Shown: positions 8,864 to 18,126 of the stretch, piece after piece | Position numbering within the stretch: the stretch's first letter is position 1 | How the letters are laid out: each line of letters opens with the position of its first letter | Source of the DNA: Streptomyces sp. P3 | GTDB lineage: Bacteria; Actinomycetota; Actinomycetes; Streptomycetales; Streptomycetaceae | Reading direction: 5' to 3' | Assembly: GCA_016893485.2 (NCBI GenBank) | Contig: JAFEKX020000001.1 | Span: 3,782,001-3,846,000, forward strand | Length of the DNA stretch: 64,000 nt | Position numbers and translations under genes: made by a program | The notes under the pieces: model-generated | The model's database searches: none | What the model saw: only the letters and a program-made list of their open reading frames with translations | What the model was told of the DNA's origin: nothing

Positions 8864-9784
8864 TCAGCCCTTGACGGCGCCCGCCATGATGCCTCCGATG
8901 ATCTGCTTGCCGAAGATCACGAACACCAGGAGCAGTGGGAGGGTGCTGATCAGCGCACCGGCCATGACGATGCTCTGGTCGGGGGTGTAGGAGGCGCTGA
9001 GCTGGCCGAGCGCGACCTGGATGGTGGGGTTGTCCTGGTTCAGGGCGAGGAAGGGCCAGAAGAAGTCGTTCCAGGCCTGCACGAAGGTGAGCATCCCGAG
9101 CACCATCATCGCGGGGCGGGCGGCGGGCAGGACCACGTTCCACACGATGCGGATGTTGGTTGCGCCGTCCACCTTGGCCGCTTCGATGAGTTCGTAGGGC
9201 AGCGCCTCCAGCAGGTACTGGCGCATGAAGAAGACACCGAAGGCACCGACGAGGGTCGGGAAGATCACCGACTCCAGTTTTCCGCCCCAGCCGATGTTCG
9301 CCATCATCATGAACAGCGGTACGACGCTGAGCTGCGGCGGGATCGTCAGGGTCGCGATGACCGCGGTCATCAGGGCGCCCCGGCCGCGGAAGCGCATCTT
9401 GGCGAAGGCGTACCCGGCGAGGGTGCAGAAGAACAGCGTGGCCGCGGTGATGGAGCCGGCCACGACGACGGTGTTGACGATCGCCTTCCCCAGGTGGGCC
9501 TGGTCCCAGGCCGACTGGAGGTTGGTCCACAGCCGGCCGCCCGGCAGGAGCGGCGGCGGGCTGTCGAGGACCCGCTGCTGGTCGTGCGAGGCGGCCACCA
9601 GCGTCCAGTACAGCGGGAACACCGAGCCGAGGCCGACGATGATCAGGGCCACGTAGGTGAACGGGCCGCCCTTGAGCTGCTGGCCCGCGCCGATCTTGAA
9701 GCGGCGGCGGCCGGTGCCGGGGGTGACGGGAAGCGGCGCCGGATCGAGGTCCGGCGCGGTCGGGGTGGTGCTGGTCGTGGTCAT
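8864..9784 (-). CDS. cebG: Cello-oligosaccharide ABC transporter permease CebG
   Basis: An intact permease of about 306 residues of the MalG type. It has six membrane segments and the EAA loop LIEAAKVDGATNIRIVWNVVLP that contacts the ATPase. It forms the CebEFG importer with CebF and lipoprotein CebE; Streptomyces ceb systems rely on the shared ATPase MsiK, which is not in this window. The ATG at 9784 is preceded by GGGAG. An alternative GTG at 9802 overlaps the cebF stop (GTGA), so the two genes are translationally coupled either way. Confidence 0.88.
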   Translation of the reverse strand: MTTTSTTPTAPDLDPAPLPVTPGTGRRRFKIGAGQQLKGGPFTYVALIIVGLGSVFPLYWTLVAASHDQQRVLDSPPPLLPGGRLWTNLQSAWDQAHLGKAIVNTVVVAGSITAATLFFCTLAGYAFAKMRFRGRGALMTAVIATLTIPPQLSVVPLFMMMANIGWGGKLESVIFPTLVGAFGVFFMRQYLLEALPYELIEAAKVDGATNIRIVWNVVLPAARPAMMVLGMLTFVQAWNDFFWPFLALNQDNPTIQVALGQLSASYTPDQSIVMAGALISTLPLLLVFVIFGKQIIGGIMAGAVKG

Positions 9785-9798
9785 CGATATCGCTCCCG

Positions 9799-10791
9799 TC
9801 ACGCCGCGCTCTTGCGCAGGACCCGGCCGACGATCAGGTTGATCAGGGCAATGAGCAGCAGGAGGACGAGCATCGCCCAGGCGACGGCCGCGGCCGGGCC
9901 CAAGTGCCCCAGTTTCCAGCCGTAGTTGAAGAGGTAGATGCTGAGCGTCTCGTACTGGTGCTCGCTGCCTCCGGTGGAGCCGAGCGTGCCGCCCTGCAGC
10001 AGCAGCGGCTCACCGAACAGCTGCATGGAACCGATGGTCGAGATGACGATCGTGAAGAGGATCGTCGGCCGCAGCGAGGGGATGGTCACCTTGCGGAACT
10101 GCTGCCAGCGCGTCGCCCCGTCGATCGAGGCCGCTTCGTACAGGTCCGTGGGCACGGCCTGCATGGCCGCGAGATAGATCAGGGTGTTGTAGCCGGTCCA
10201 GCGCCAGATCACGATGGCCGAGATGGCGAACTTGGACGACCACTCGCCGTTGCCCCAGTCGGTGTTGCCGACGCCGACGAAGTGCAGCACCCAGTTGAGC
10301 AGGCCGCCGTCGGCCCGGAAGACCAGGGCGAAGACGAGGGCCGCGGTCGCCACCGAGGTGGCGTACGGGGTGAGGATCACCGTCCGCCAGAACGTGCTGG
10401 CGCGCAGCTTGTAGTTGAGCAGGTGCGCCAGGCCCAGGGCCATGAGGAGTTGCGGGACGGTCGAAATGACGCCGATGACAAAGGTGTTGGTGACCGCGGT
10501 CCAGAACTCGGAGTCCTGGAGGATCTTCGCGAAGTTGTCCCAGCCGACCCACTCGGACTGGCTCAGGCTCGTCATCTCCACCCGGTGCATGGCTATCCAG
10601 CCCGTGTACAGCATCGGGTAGAGGCCGAAGGCACCGAAGATGAGGAAGAAGGGGGCGATGTACGCGTACGGCGACGCCTTGTCGTCGAGGCGCCACAGAC
10701 GGGCGCGCCACACGCTGGGTTCTTTCGGCACGGCGCCGACGCCGCCGGGTGGCGGGGTCGGGGCGTCCCGGGTGGGGGTTGTGGTTGCCAC
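9799..10791 (-). CDS. cebF: Cello-oligosaccharide ABC transporter permease CebF
   Basis: An intact 330-residue MalF-type permease. A Pro-rich cytoplasmic N-terminus precedes six helices. The EAA loop is LYEAASIDGATRWQQFRKVTIP. The start is GTG (VATTTPTRD) at 10791. It lies between cebE and cebG on the same strand, and a long hairpin stands between it and cebE. Assignment to ceb rather than another sugar importer rests on context: the bglC neighbour, CebR-type regulators and CebR boxes. Confidence 0.87.
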   Translation of the reverse strand: MATTTPTRDAPTPPPGGVGAVPKEPSVWRARLWRLDDKASPYAYIAPFFLIFGAFGLYPMLYTGWIAMHRVEMTSLSQSEWVGWDNFAKILQDSEFWTAVTNTFVIGVISTVPQLLMALGLAHLLNYKLRASTFWRTVILTPYATSVATAALVFALVFRADGGLLNWVLHFVGVGNTDWGNGEWSSKFAISAIVIWRWTGYNTLIYLAAMQAVPTDLYEAASIDGATRWQQFRKVTIPSLRPTILFTIVISTIGSMQLFGEPLLLQGGTLGSTGGSEHQYETLSIYLFNYGWKLGHLGPAAAVAWAMLVLLLLIALINLIVGRVLRKSAA

Positions 10792-11028
10792 GGAGGGGGT
10801 CCTTCCCTGGATCTCGGCCGAGTACGGGCAGGGGGCGGGCGCGGGGGCCGGGCACCCGGCCCGGGACACGTCGTCGCCGTCGGGTCGCCGGTCGGGCGGA
10901 CACGGTGCTGCGGCGTCCGGTGAGTGTGCGCCGAACACCGCGGAAAAGACCGGCACTTGACGACCGGGGCCGCTGCGGACGACCCCGCGCCTACGGCGGG
11001 AGCCGCCGGGCGGCCCCACGCACGCAGC

Positions 11029-11062
11029 GCGGTGCGGGCGGCCGCCGGGCCGCCCGCACCGC
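11029..11062 (-). terminator. cebE-cebF intercistronic hairpin (attenuator)
   Basis: A perfect 14-bp stem (11029-11042 with 11049-11062) with a 6-nt loop lies 8 bp after the cebE stop inside a 279-bp gap before cebF. No T run follows. Such hairpins stabilise or partly terminate the binding-protein transcript so that it exceeds the permeases. Confidence 0.75.
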
Positions 11063-11070
11063 GGCCTGTG

Positions 11071-12388
11071 TCAGCCGATCACCTTGTCGATCGAGTCGGT
11101 CGCGGCCTTCCACGCCTTGTCGGGCTTGGTCCCCGCTGCTCCATGTTGTTGATCTGCGTGGAGATCGTGTCCTTGATCGTGCCGTCCTTCGCGCCGAGCA
11201 CGGCCTCGGGGATGGCCTTCGCCTCGTCGGCGTAGATCTGGCCGATCGGGGCGTTGTTGAAGTACGGCAGCGTCGCGTTCTTCACGCTGGCGAGGTCGTA
11301 GGCGCCCTTGTTGGACGGGAAGACACCGATCGCCTTGAACACGGCGGCCTGCTGCGCCGGAGCGGTCAGCCACTTGACCAGGTCGGTGGCCGCCTTGACG
11401 TTCTTGCCGCTCTTGGGCACGGCCAGGAAGGAACCGCCCCAGTTGCCCGCGCTGGTGCCGGGCGCACGGGCGATGTCCCACTTGCCCTTGTAGGCGTCAC
11501 CGGAGTTGATGGAAATCTGGCCGGCCATCCACGCGGGGCACGCCACGGTGGCCACGGTGCCCTTGCGCAGCGCCGCCGTCCAGGCGTCGGTGAACTGGGG
11601 CAGACCCTCGGTCAGCTTCTTGGACGCGGCTTCCGCGGCCAGGTTCCAGCCCTGCTGCACGGCCGGGCTGTTCTTGTAGACCGCCTTGCCGGAGGCGTCG
11701 TAGTACTGCTCCGCGGAGGAGCTGACGACCGCGTTGTACATGGCGCTCGCGGAGTCCATGAAGTAGGTGCCCTTGGGCGCCTTCGCCTTGAACTTCTCGC
11801 CGAGCTTGAGGTAGTCCTCCCAGCCGCCCGCGACGGCCTTGGCGACCGAGTCCCGGTCGCTCGGCAGGCCCGCCGCCTTGAAGAGGTCCGAGCGGTAGCA
11901 CAGGGACATCGGGCCGATGTCGGTGCCGGCGCCGATGACCGAACCGTCCGACGCGGTGGCCTGCTTCTCCTTCCAGGAGACCCAGTCACTCACGTTGATC
12001 GACTTGCTCAGGTCGGTGAACTTGGCCGCCTGGGTGTCGACGACCTCCTTGATGCGGCCGACCTCGATGCCCTGGACGTCCGCGAGGCCACTGCCCGTGT
12101 TCAGCTGCTGAAGCATCTTCGGGTAGTAGTCGGCCTCGTTGGCGGTGACGTTCTCCTTCACCGTGATGGTCGGGTGCAGCTTGTGGTACTGGGCGAACAG
12201 GCCGGCTTCCTTGTAACCGAACTGCCCGTAGTCGGCCACCGTGAGAGTGATGTCCCGTTCGAGTCCTTGGCGTCCGAGGAGCTGTCGCTGCTGCAGCCGG
12301 TCAGCAACAGGGCCGAGGCTGTCAGGACCGTCGTGGTCAGGGCCGCTGCTCTGCGGCCTTGGCCGCCGCCGGTACGGGTGATGCGCAT
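11071..12388 (-). CDS. cebE: Cello-oligosaccharide-binding lipoprotein CebE
   Basis: A solute-binding lipoprotein of about 438 residues that captures cellobiose/cellotriose outside the membrane. The signal peptide has a basic N-region and the lipobox LLLTGC (Cys32), then a Ser/Asp-rich linker. The mature part is a family 1 sugar-binding protein (ADYGQFGYKEAGLFAQYHK, AKAPKGTYFMDSASAMY, VACPAWMAGQISINSG). Frame breaks lie near 12255 and 11140. The ATG at 12388 follows AAGGAGTAGTGGA. It is first in the operon cebE-cebF-cebG-bglC. Confidence 0.9.
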
Positions 12389-12597
12389 TCCACTACTCCT
12401 TGTTCCAGTGGGGAACGGGGTCTCAGGAATCGGACCGCCGAGGCTCGACGATCCGGACCTGCCCTCTCGTTTCGAGCAGCGGCCAGCCCACGGCACTGGA
12501 CGTGCAGTGAAAAGGTGCTGGTCAACGGTGTGCCATGCGAGATAGAGGACGGGCCGTTGGTGGTTTCGTCCACACGGGAGGAGGCCCCGAGATTCCG

Positions 12598-12611
12598 TGG
12601 GACCGCTCCCA
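12598..12611 (-). promoter_or_regulatory. CebR-like operator of cebE
   Basis: TGGGACCGCTCCCA matches the CebR consensus TGGGAGCGCTCCCA at 13 of 14 positions and lies in a longer palindrome (CGTGGGA...TCCCACG). It begins 13 bp after the predicted -10, so a bound repressor would block at or just after the transcription start. Confidence 0.8.
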
Positions 12612-12624
12612 CGCGGCATGCCGG

Positions 12625-12654
12625 AAGACTCCTTCGTGCCGGGCCGGGTGTCAA
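12625..12654 (-). promoter_or_regulatory. Predicted cebE promoter
   Basis: On the minus strand, TTGACA (12649-12654) and AGTCTT (12625-12630) are separated by 18 bp. The -35 is a perfect match and the -10 is weak. The CebR-like box follows directly. Confidence 0.55.
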
Positions 12655-12878
12655 GACTTGAAAACGGGCTTGTTGCGCAAGCGTGTTCCGTACGTCACGT
12701 GAATGTGTCGCTCCACCAGGCGTCACCGGCCGGACACGGACCGGTCGCCCAAAGGATTCACGCAGGTGATCCAAGGAGTCGCCGAGCGGGTACGGCACCG
12801 GAGCCGCCCGGCCGGGCCGCCGCCCGAATTTCTGGGCAAGAATGAGGCAAGTCCCCACTGATCGCCGGAAGGTGAACG

Positions 12879-13923
12879 ATGAGCCCTGCCGAGCAGCCGC
12901 CCCGGCGCGCGGACGTCCGGCGCCCGACGCTCAACGCCGTGGCCGCGCTCGCCGGCGTCGGCCGCGGCACGGTCTCCCGGGTCGTCAACGGCTCCCCAAG
13001 GTGAGCGACCACGCCCGCGCGGCCGTGCAGCGGGCGATCGACGAACTCGGCTACGTCCCGAACCCCGCCGCCCGTTCCCTCGCGACCCGCCGTACCGACT
13101 CGGTCGCCGTGGTCGTCCCCGAGGGTGAGGACCGGCTCTTCTCCGAGCCGTACTTCTCCGGCATCATCCGTGGCGTATCGGCCCAACTGGCCATCGCCCA
13201 GATGCAGTTGCTACTGGTCCTCACACCGGACGAGAAGGAGTACGCACGGCTGGCCACCTACCTGTCCGCCCACCGGGTGGACGGCGTGCTGATCCTCGCG
13301 GTCCACAGCGGCGACACGCTGCCCGACCGGCTGCACGAACTCGCCGTGCCGACCGTGCTGGCCGGGCGGCGCGGGCAGGGGGAGGTGCTGGGACACGTCC
13401 GCGCGGACAACAACGGCGGTGCCAGGATCGCCGTCGAGCACCTGCTCGCCACCGGCCGCCGGACCGTCGCCACCATCACCGGCCCCCTGGACATGGACGC
13501 AGCCCAGGCCCGACTCGACGGCTACCGCGAGGCGTTGGCGGGCACGGGCATCACCGTCGACGAGGACCTGATCGCGTACGGCGACTTCCGCGAGGAGGGC
13601 GGTCGCGCGGCCATGCGGGAGCTGCTGCTGCGCAGACGGCCCGGCCTCGACGCCGTCTTCGCCGCGTCCGACGTGATGGCGTCGGGCGCGGTGCTGGAGC
13701 TACGCGCGTCAGGCCGGCGGGTGCCGCACGACGTCGCCGTCGTCGGCTTCGACGACTCGATCGTGGCCCGGCACATCGACCCCCGCTGACCAGCGTCCGC
13801 CAGCCGCTGGAGGAGATGGGCCGCACCATGGCGAGCATCCTGCTGGACGAGATCGCGCAGCGCGGCGGCGGTCACCGGCAAGTGGTGCTGCCTACCCGGC
13901 TGGTGGTGCGGGAGTCCGCGTGA
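12879..13923 (+). CDS. LacI-family repressor in the CebR position (divergent from cebE)
   Basis: A LacI/GalR repressor of about 347 residues. The HTH RPTLNAVAALAGVGRGTVSRV is nearly the same as in the copy at 6081, so both probably read the same operator. Effector-domain landmarks are RADNNGGARIAVEHLL, AYGDFREEGGRAAM, FAASDVMASGAVLELR and the final LTSVRQPLEEMGRTM. Frame breaks lie near 12996 (C run) and 13784 (C run). The ATG follows GGAAGG. Its downstream neighbour is a second GH1 gene carrying two CebR-like boxes. The position matches that of cebR upstream of cebE as I recall it in other species. Confidence 0.8.
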
Positions 13924-13988
13924 GCGGGGTGCTTGGCGGTCGGGTGTGCGGTGCGCTCGGAAGTCGTCCGAGGTACGACCCCTTTACC

Positions 13989-14006
13989 CATGGGAGCGCT
14001 CCCATG
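13989..14006 (+). promoter_or_regulatory. Perfect CebR operator upstream of the second GH1 gene
   Basis: CATGGGAGCGCTCCCATG is an 18-bp perfect palindrome containing the exact 14-bp CebR box. It lies 37 bp before the GH1 start. Confidence 0.9.
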
Positions 14007-14029
14007 CATAATGGGCGCCACTCGACCCA

Positions 14030-14043
14030 TGGGAGCGGTTCCA
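14030..14043 (+). promoter_or_regulatory. Second CebR-like operator, containing the GH1 ribosome binding site
   Basis: TGGGAGCGGTTCCA matches 12 of 14 positions. Its GGGAG is the only Shine-Dalgarno-like sequence 8 nt before the ATG at 14043, and its last base is the A of that ATG. Confidence 0.7.
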
Positions 14044-15466
14044 TGCCCGACCTGACGACCGCGGCCTTTCCCCTGCCTTCCTCTGGGGCGCCGCGACCTC
14101 CGCCTACCAGATCGAGGGGGCGGTGCGGGAGGGCGGCCGTACGCCCTCGATCTGGGACACGTTCAGTCATACGCCGGGCCGCACGGCCGGTGGTGAGCAC
14201 GGCGACATCGCTGTCGACCACTACCACCGCTACCGCGACGACGTGGCGATGATGGCGGACCTGGGTCTGACCGCGTACCGCTTCTCGGTCTCCTGGCCGC
14301 GGGTGCAGCCGACCGGCCGGGGCCCGGCGGTCCAGGTGGGCCTGGACTTCTACCGCCGCCTGGTCGACGAGCTGCTCGCGCACGGCATCAAGCCCGCGCT
14401 GACCCTCTACCACTGGGATCTCCCGCAGGAGTTGGAGGACGCGGGCGGCTGGCCGGAGCGCGACACGGCGTACCGCTTCGCCGAGTACGCGCAGATCGTG
14501 GGCGACGCGCTGGGCGACCGCGTGGAGCAGTGGATCACCCTCAACGAGCCCTGGTGCAGCGCCTTCCTGGGCTACGGCTCGGGCGTGCACGCGCCGGGCC
14601 GTACGGACCCGGCGGCCTCCCTCAAGGCCGCGCATCACCTCAACCTGGCGCACGGGCTGGCGACTTCGGCGCTGCGCACCGCGATACCGGCCCGTGACTC
14701 GATCGCCGTGAGCCTCAACTCCTCGGTGGTCAGGCCCGCTTCACTGTCCCCGGAGGACATGGCGGCGGCCCGGAAGATCGACGACCTGGCCAACGGCGTG
14801 TTCCACGGGCCGATGCTGCACGGGTCGTATCCGAAGTCGCTGCTCGACGCGACCCGGTCGGTCACGGACTGGTCGTACGTCCGGGACGGCGACCTGACGC
14901 TCATTCACCAGCCGCTGGACGCCCTGGGGTTGAACTACTACACCCCCACTCTGGTGGAGGCGACCGAGGCGGCCCCGGCGGGCAGCCCACGCGCCGACGG
15001 CCACGGCCTGAGCGCGTTCTCCCCTGGCCGGGCGCGGACGACGTGGCCTTCCTCCAGACCCCGGCGAGCGCACGGAGATGGGCTGGACGATCGACCCGAC
15101 GGGCCTCTACGACCTGATCCACCGGTACACCCGGGAGGCACCGGGCCTGCCGCTCTACGTCACGGAGAACGGCGCGGCCTACGACGACAAGCCCGACCCG
15201 GAGGGCAACGTCCACGACCCCGAGCGGATCGCCTACCTCCGCGGCCATCTGTCGGCGGTGCGGCGCGCGATCACGGACGGCGCGGACGTACGGGGCTACT
15301 ACCTGTGGTCCCTGATGGACAACTTCGAGTGGGCGTACGGCTACGGGAAGCGGTTCGGCGCGGTGTACGTCGACTACGCGACGCTCGCCCGTACGCCCAA
15401 GTCGAGCGCCCGGTGGTACGGCGAGGCGGCCCGCACGGGCACGCTCCCTCGGCGGAGGACGCCTGA
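14043..15466 (+). CDS. Second GH1 beta-glucosidase
   Basis: A GH1 enzyme of about 474 residues, strongly similar to bglC along its length (shared YRFSVSWPRVQPTGRGPAV, YHWDLPQELEDAGGWPERD and LNEPWCSAFLGYGSGVHAPG). The acid/base Glu is in TLNEPWC and the nucleophile Glu in VTENGAAYDD. Frame breaks lie near 14075, 15022, 15055 and 15445. No signal peptide is present, so it acts in the cytoplasm on imported beta-glucosides. Two CebR-like boxes precede it. It and bglC look like paralogues that flank the same importer. Confidence 0.88.
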
Positions 15467-15492
15467 GCCACGGGGAAACCGGGGACGGGGGC

Positions 15493-15527
15493 GAGGCGCG
15501 GCATGCCATGGGGGCGTGCCGCGCCTC
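15493..15527 (+). terminator. Terminator after the second GH1 gene
   Basis: An 11-bp perfect stem (GAGGCGCGGCA at 15493-15503 and TGCCGCGCCTC at 15517-15527) with a 13-nt loop, located 27 bp after the stop. There is no T run. Confidence 0.7.
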
Positions 15528-15667
15528 GGTGGGTCGCGCCTCGGTGGGACGCGGAGGGGTGCCTCGGCGGGGTGTGGCCGCCCGTCCGTGAGACCGCCCT
15601 TGCCACGCGCTAAATAGAGTGATTCATTCGAGCGGCAAGTGAATGGATACACGTCAAGCGCGAGGAG

Positions 15668-17193
15668 ATGTCCGTGGCCGTCACCCTGGGCCGGGAGCCG
15701 ATCACCGTCGAGCGGTTCGTCGCGGTCGCGCGGCACGGCGCCCGGGTCGAGTTCGACGCGGTCTACGTCGACCGGGTACGCAAGTCCCGCGCACTGGTCG
15801 AGCGCTTCCTCGCCGAGAACCGCCTGGTCTACGGCGTCACCACCGGGTTCGGAGACAACGTCACGAAGGTCATCGACCCGGGGACGCGGAGCGGTTGCAG
15901 CGGAACATCGTGCGGTCGCACGCCGTGTCGGTCGGGGAGCCGTTGCCGGCGGAGGTCGTCCGGGCCATCGCGCTGATGGAGCTGGTCGGGCTCGGGGAGG
16001 GGTTCTCCGGCATCCAGTTCGAGACGCTGGAGCTGATCCGGCGGATGCTCAACTCGGGGTCACCCCGCACGTTCCAGGCGAGGGTTCCGTCGGCTACCTC
16101 GCCCCCGAGGCACACATGGCGCTCGTACTCCTCGGCGAGGGCCGGGCCTGGTACGGCGACGAACTCCTGCCCGGCGCCGAGGCGTTGGCCCGGATCGGCG
16201 AGAGTCCGGCCCAACTCGCCTGCAAGGAAGGGCTGTCGCTGACGAACGGGACGCACTCGGTCACCGCGATAGCCGTACTGGCCGCCCATGACGCGGGAGT
16301 CGCGGCCACCACGGCGGACGTGGCCGCGAGCCTTTCGGTGCAGGCGCTCAGGGGCACGGTCCGTGCCTACGACGCCCGGATCCAGGAGCGGAAGCGGCAC
16401 CCGGAGCAGGCCGCCGTCGCCGAGAACCTGCGGCGGCTGACCCGATCCAGCGCGATCTGCGCCGAGTTCATCGACCACCGGCTCCAGGACAGCTTGTCCC
16501 TGCGGGCCGTACCGCAGATGCACGGCGGCGCGAAGCGGGCGCTGGCGCAGGCGCGGGAGGTCGTCGTCGAGGAGCTGCACTCCGTGGGCGACAACCCGGT
16601 CATCCACCCCGAGGGCGAGGACGGGGTCGCGCTGAGCGGGGCGAACTGCGACAGCACATACGTCGGCATCCAGGCCGACACGATGATCAACGCGATGACG
16701 GTCCTCGCCAAGGTCTCCGAACGCCGTACCGACCGCATGGTCAACAGCAACTTCAGCGAGCTGCCCCCTTCCTGGTCCGCGAACCGGGCCTGAACAGCGG
16801 CTACATGATCGCCCAGTACACGGCCGCCGCCCTGACCATGGAACTGCGCGGCCTGGCCGTCCCCGCCTCCGCCGACAACGTCACCACGTCCGCCAACCAG
16901 GAGGACACCGTCGGCAACGCCTACTGGGCGGCCTTGAAGGCGTACCGCGCGACCCGCAAACTCGCCTACGTCATAGCCATCGAGCTGATGTGCGCGGTAC
17001 AGGCCCTCGACCTCCTCGCCCCGCTCTCCCCGTCCCCGGCGGCGGAGGCGCTCGGGCCCGGATCCGGGAGACCGTACCGACCGTCGACGAGGACCGCGTC
17101 TTCCACACCGACATCGAGCACATCACCGAACTCGTGCGCAGCGGTGAGGTGTTGGATGTCGTGGAGGGGTGGTGGGGGGCGCTGCACCGCTGA
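15668..17193 (+). CDS. HAL/PAL-fold ammonia-lyase homologue lacking the MIO tripeptide
   Basis: About 508 residues with the full histidine/phenylalanine ammonia-lyase fold: LVYGVTTGFGDN (catalytic Tyr loop), EGLSLTNGTH, SVGDNPVIHPEG, LSGANCDSTYVG, SGYMIAQYTAAAL and TTSANQEDTVGNA. Where the family has GSVG-ASGD-LAP, this protein reads GSVG-Y-LAP (codons at 16083-16109). The Ala-Ser-Gly that cyclises into the MIO cofactor is absent, and both sides stay in one frame. Frame breaks near 15883, 16057, 16770 and 17042 are elsewhere. Reaction unknown; a standard MIO lyase is unlikely. Confidence 0.75.
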
Positions 17194-17327
17194 CCTGCGC
17201 CCTGCCGCCGGCGTCCGGTCGCTCCCGTTCACAGCCACCGCTCAGACCTCGTCCAGCGGCCTCTCCGCCCCAAGGCGTCTGCTCTTCCTGTACGGGGTGA
17301 TTCGATCCCGGTGGACGGGAGGACGTC

Positions 17328-18029
17328 ATGTTCTTCATCGTGCTGGTACTGCCGGCCCTGATCGTCGGCGGGGCGGTCGCCTTCGGCAAGAGGCGGGCCA
17401 GGGGCGGGAGTTCGCGGCTGGGGTACGGTGCCGGGCCCGGAGCGGTGCAGCAGAGCTACGACGCCGACGCCGGTGCGGGAGGCGAGCCGTTGGGTGGAGC
17501 GGCTCGGCGGGAGTCTGTCGACGCTGGACGCCGGTGGCAACACCGCCGTCCGGCAGGCGCTCGCCGACGCGGCCGAACGGCTCCGGGCCGCCGAGGGGCA
17601 ACTCGCCCACGCCTACTCCCCGTTGCGGTACGGGCTGGTGACGCGGACCGCGATCGAGGGGCTGCACCACATCCGCAGCGCCCGCACCGCGCTGGGGCTC
17701 GACCCGGGGCCCGAGCTGCCCGCGCAGGGTGTCGGCGGTCAGGTCACGGTGGGCGGGCAGACGTACACCGTGTCCGCCCGGCCCGGCACGAACACGCCGT
17801 ACTACCACCCGGGCGGGGTGGTCGACGGCCGTTCCGTGCCGGGCGGTTGGTACCGCACGCCCTGGTGGAAGACCGCCTTTGTCGCGGGTGCCGCCGGAGT
17901 CGGGGGCATGGTGCTCGCGGACGCGCTGTTCGGCGGGTTCCACCATCACGGGCCGCACGGGGGGTTGTTCCTCGGTGGGCCGGGGGACCGGGCGGGTTCA
18001 GGGGCTTCGGCGGGCCCGGACCGCTCTGA
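17328..18029 (+). CDS. Hypothetical membrane-anchored protein, His/Gly-rich
   Basis: About 233 residues. An N-terminal helix (FFIVLVLPALIVGGAVAFG) leads into a helical soluble part (STLDAGGNTAVRQALADAA and YGLVTRTAIEGLHHIRSAR). A second hydrophobic segment follows (KTAFVAGAAGVGGMVLADAL), then a short tail rich in His, Gly, Pro and Phe (GFHHHGPHGG to the stop). Frame breaks lie near 17470 and 17980. The ATG follows GGGAGGAC. I do not recognise a named family, and the neighbours give no function. Confidence 0.6.
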   Translation: MFFIVLVLPALIVGGAVAFGKRRARGGSSRLGYGAGPGAVQQSYDADAGAGGEPLGGAARRESVDAGRRWQHRRPAGARRRGRTAPGRRGATRPRLLPVAVRAGDADRDRGAAPHPQRPHRAGARPGARAARAGCRRSGHGGRADVHRVRPARHEHAVLPPGRGGRRPFRAGRLVPHALVEDRLCRGCRRSRGHGARGRAVRRVPPSRAARGVVPRWAGGPGGFRGFGGPGPL

Positions 18030-18076
18030 GCCACGCGGGTTCGGCTTGCCCTCTCAATCGCGCGACCAGGTAGGAC

Positions 18077-18111
18077 AGTTGGGGGCACCGGGGATTCCGG
18101 TGCGCCCAACT
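18077..18111. terminator. Bidirectional terminator between convergent genes
   Basis: Fifteen-base arms (18077-18091 and 18097-18111) pair with one mismatch around a 5-nt loop, between the hypothetical gene ending at 18029 and the chitinase stop at 18127. Confidence 0.8.
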
Positions 18112-18126
18112 CCCTTCTCTACAGAC

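Larger units (their letters stand above)
12389..12878. promoter_or_regulatory. Divergent cebE / LacI control region (490 bp)
   Basis: This gene-free region separates cebE (minus) from the LacI gene at 12879 (plus). It contains the cebE promoter (12625-12654) and CebR-like box (12598-12611). Nothing else coding was seen. The part from 12660 to 12870 shows only an ordinary promoter-like AT-richer patch around 12710-12770. Confidence 0.6.

Noticed and set aside
10749..12545. A 598-residue plus-strand frame over cebE/cebF
   Set aside because: Antisense shadow of high-GC coding DNA. It is low in hydrophobic structure, full of Arg/Gly/Val repeats, and opposite to well-supported genes.
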